Part shown: positions 33,490 through 33,539 of the stretch, piece after piece
Numbering within the stretch: the stretch's first letter is position 1
Layout: each line of letters opens with the position of its first letter
Origin: Acidithiobacillus sp.
Lineage (GTDB): Bacteria; Pseudomonadota; Gammaproteobacteria; Acidithiobacillales; Acidithiobacillaceae
Length of the DNA: 33,539 nt
NCBI RefSeq assembly: GCF_023255755.1
Contig: NZ_JAGDVS010000086.1
Location: 1-33,539, forward strand
Direction: 5' to 3'
Program-made: the position numbers and the translations under genes
The notes under the pieces: model-generated
What the model saw: the letters and a program-made list of their open reading frames with translations, nothing else
Database searches by the model: none
What the model was told of the DNA's origin: nothing

Positions 33490-33539
33490 GGAGAGGTGAC
33501 CGAGCGGCCGAAGGTGCAGCACTGGAAATGCTGTGTACT
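33490..33539 (+). tRNA. tRNA-Ser (anticodon GGA), 3' end beyond window
   Basis: GGAGAGGTGACCGAGCGGCC is the start of bacterial serine tRNA (acceptor arm, then D arm). The anticodon stem CAGCA/TGCTG closes a loop CTGGAAA, anticodon GGA at 33524-33526, reading UCC and UCU. The long variable arm begins at the window end, so the gene is cut at base 33539. Confidence 0.93.

Overview
The window is a dense, mostly co-oriented stretch of bacterial housekeeping chromosome of fairly high GC content. Gene order from ygfZ through nadB, rpoE/algU, an anti-sigma gene, degP/mucD, lepA, lepB, a DUF4845 gene, rnc, era, recO, pdxJ and acpS is the classic gammaproteobacterial (Pseudomonas-like) neighbourhood. 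It is followed by rpmF-plsX-fabHDG-acpP-fabF-pabC-mltG-tmk-holB-pilZ. This layout, the tmRNA tag ANDSNYALAA and the general style of the proteins suggest Acidithiobacillus or a close relative; the genus is an inference, not proved here.

Layout. 1-3133: cydD (5' end outside the window) and cydC, the thiol exporter needed for cytochrome bd assembly. 3130-6494: minus-strand small membrane protein and ygfZ, a plus-strand YgfX-like gene, and minus-strand nadB. 6616-9521: envelope stress unit of an RpoE/AlgU sigma factor, an RseA/MucA-like anti-sigma factor and a DegP/MucD protease, ended by a strong terminator. 9627-20212: lepA, lepB, DUF4845, then rnc-era-recO-pdxJ-acpS-ugd-hldA-ttcA-hslO, mostly with overlapping ends, probably driven from a promoter before rnc. 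20321-20684: tmRNA (ssrA) with its own terminator.

20729-23425 is the only accessory part. Directly downstream of ssrA lie a Fic-family AMP-transferase gene, a decayed transposase fragment, and a hipBA-type toxin-antitoxin locus. There hipB looks intact behind three palindromic operators spaced exactly 50 bp apart, while hipA is frameshifted and truncated. No integrase and no second att copy were found.

23510-33385: yceD-rpmF-plsX-fabH-fabD-fabG-acpP-fabF (fatty acid synthesis), then pabC, mltG, tmk, holB and pilZ, many with 4-nt ATGA overlaps. The window ends inside a tRNA-Ser(GGA) gene.

I see no convincing wholly new system. The most interesting items are the regularly spaced hip operator array serving a dead toxin gene, the ssrA-adjacent Fic/hip remnant island, the sigma-E operon without rseB/mucB, and a shortened, divergent TtcA-like protein.
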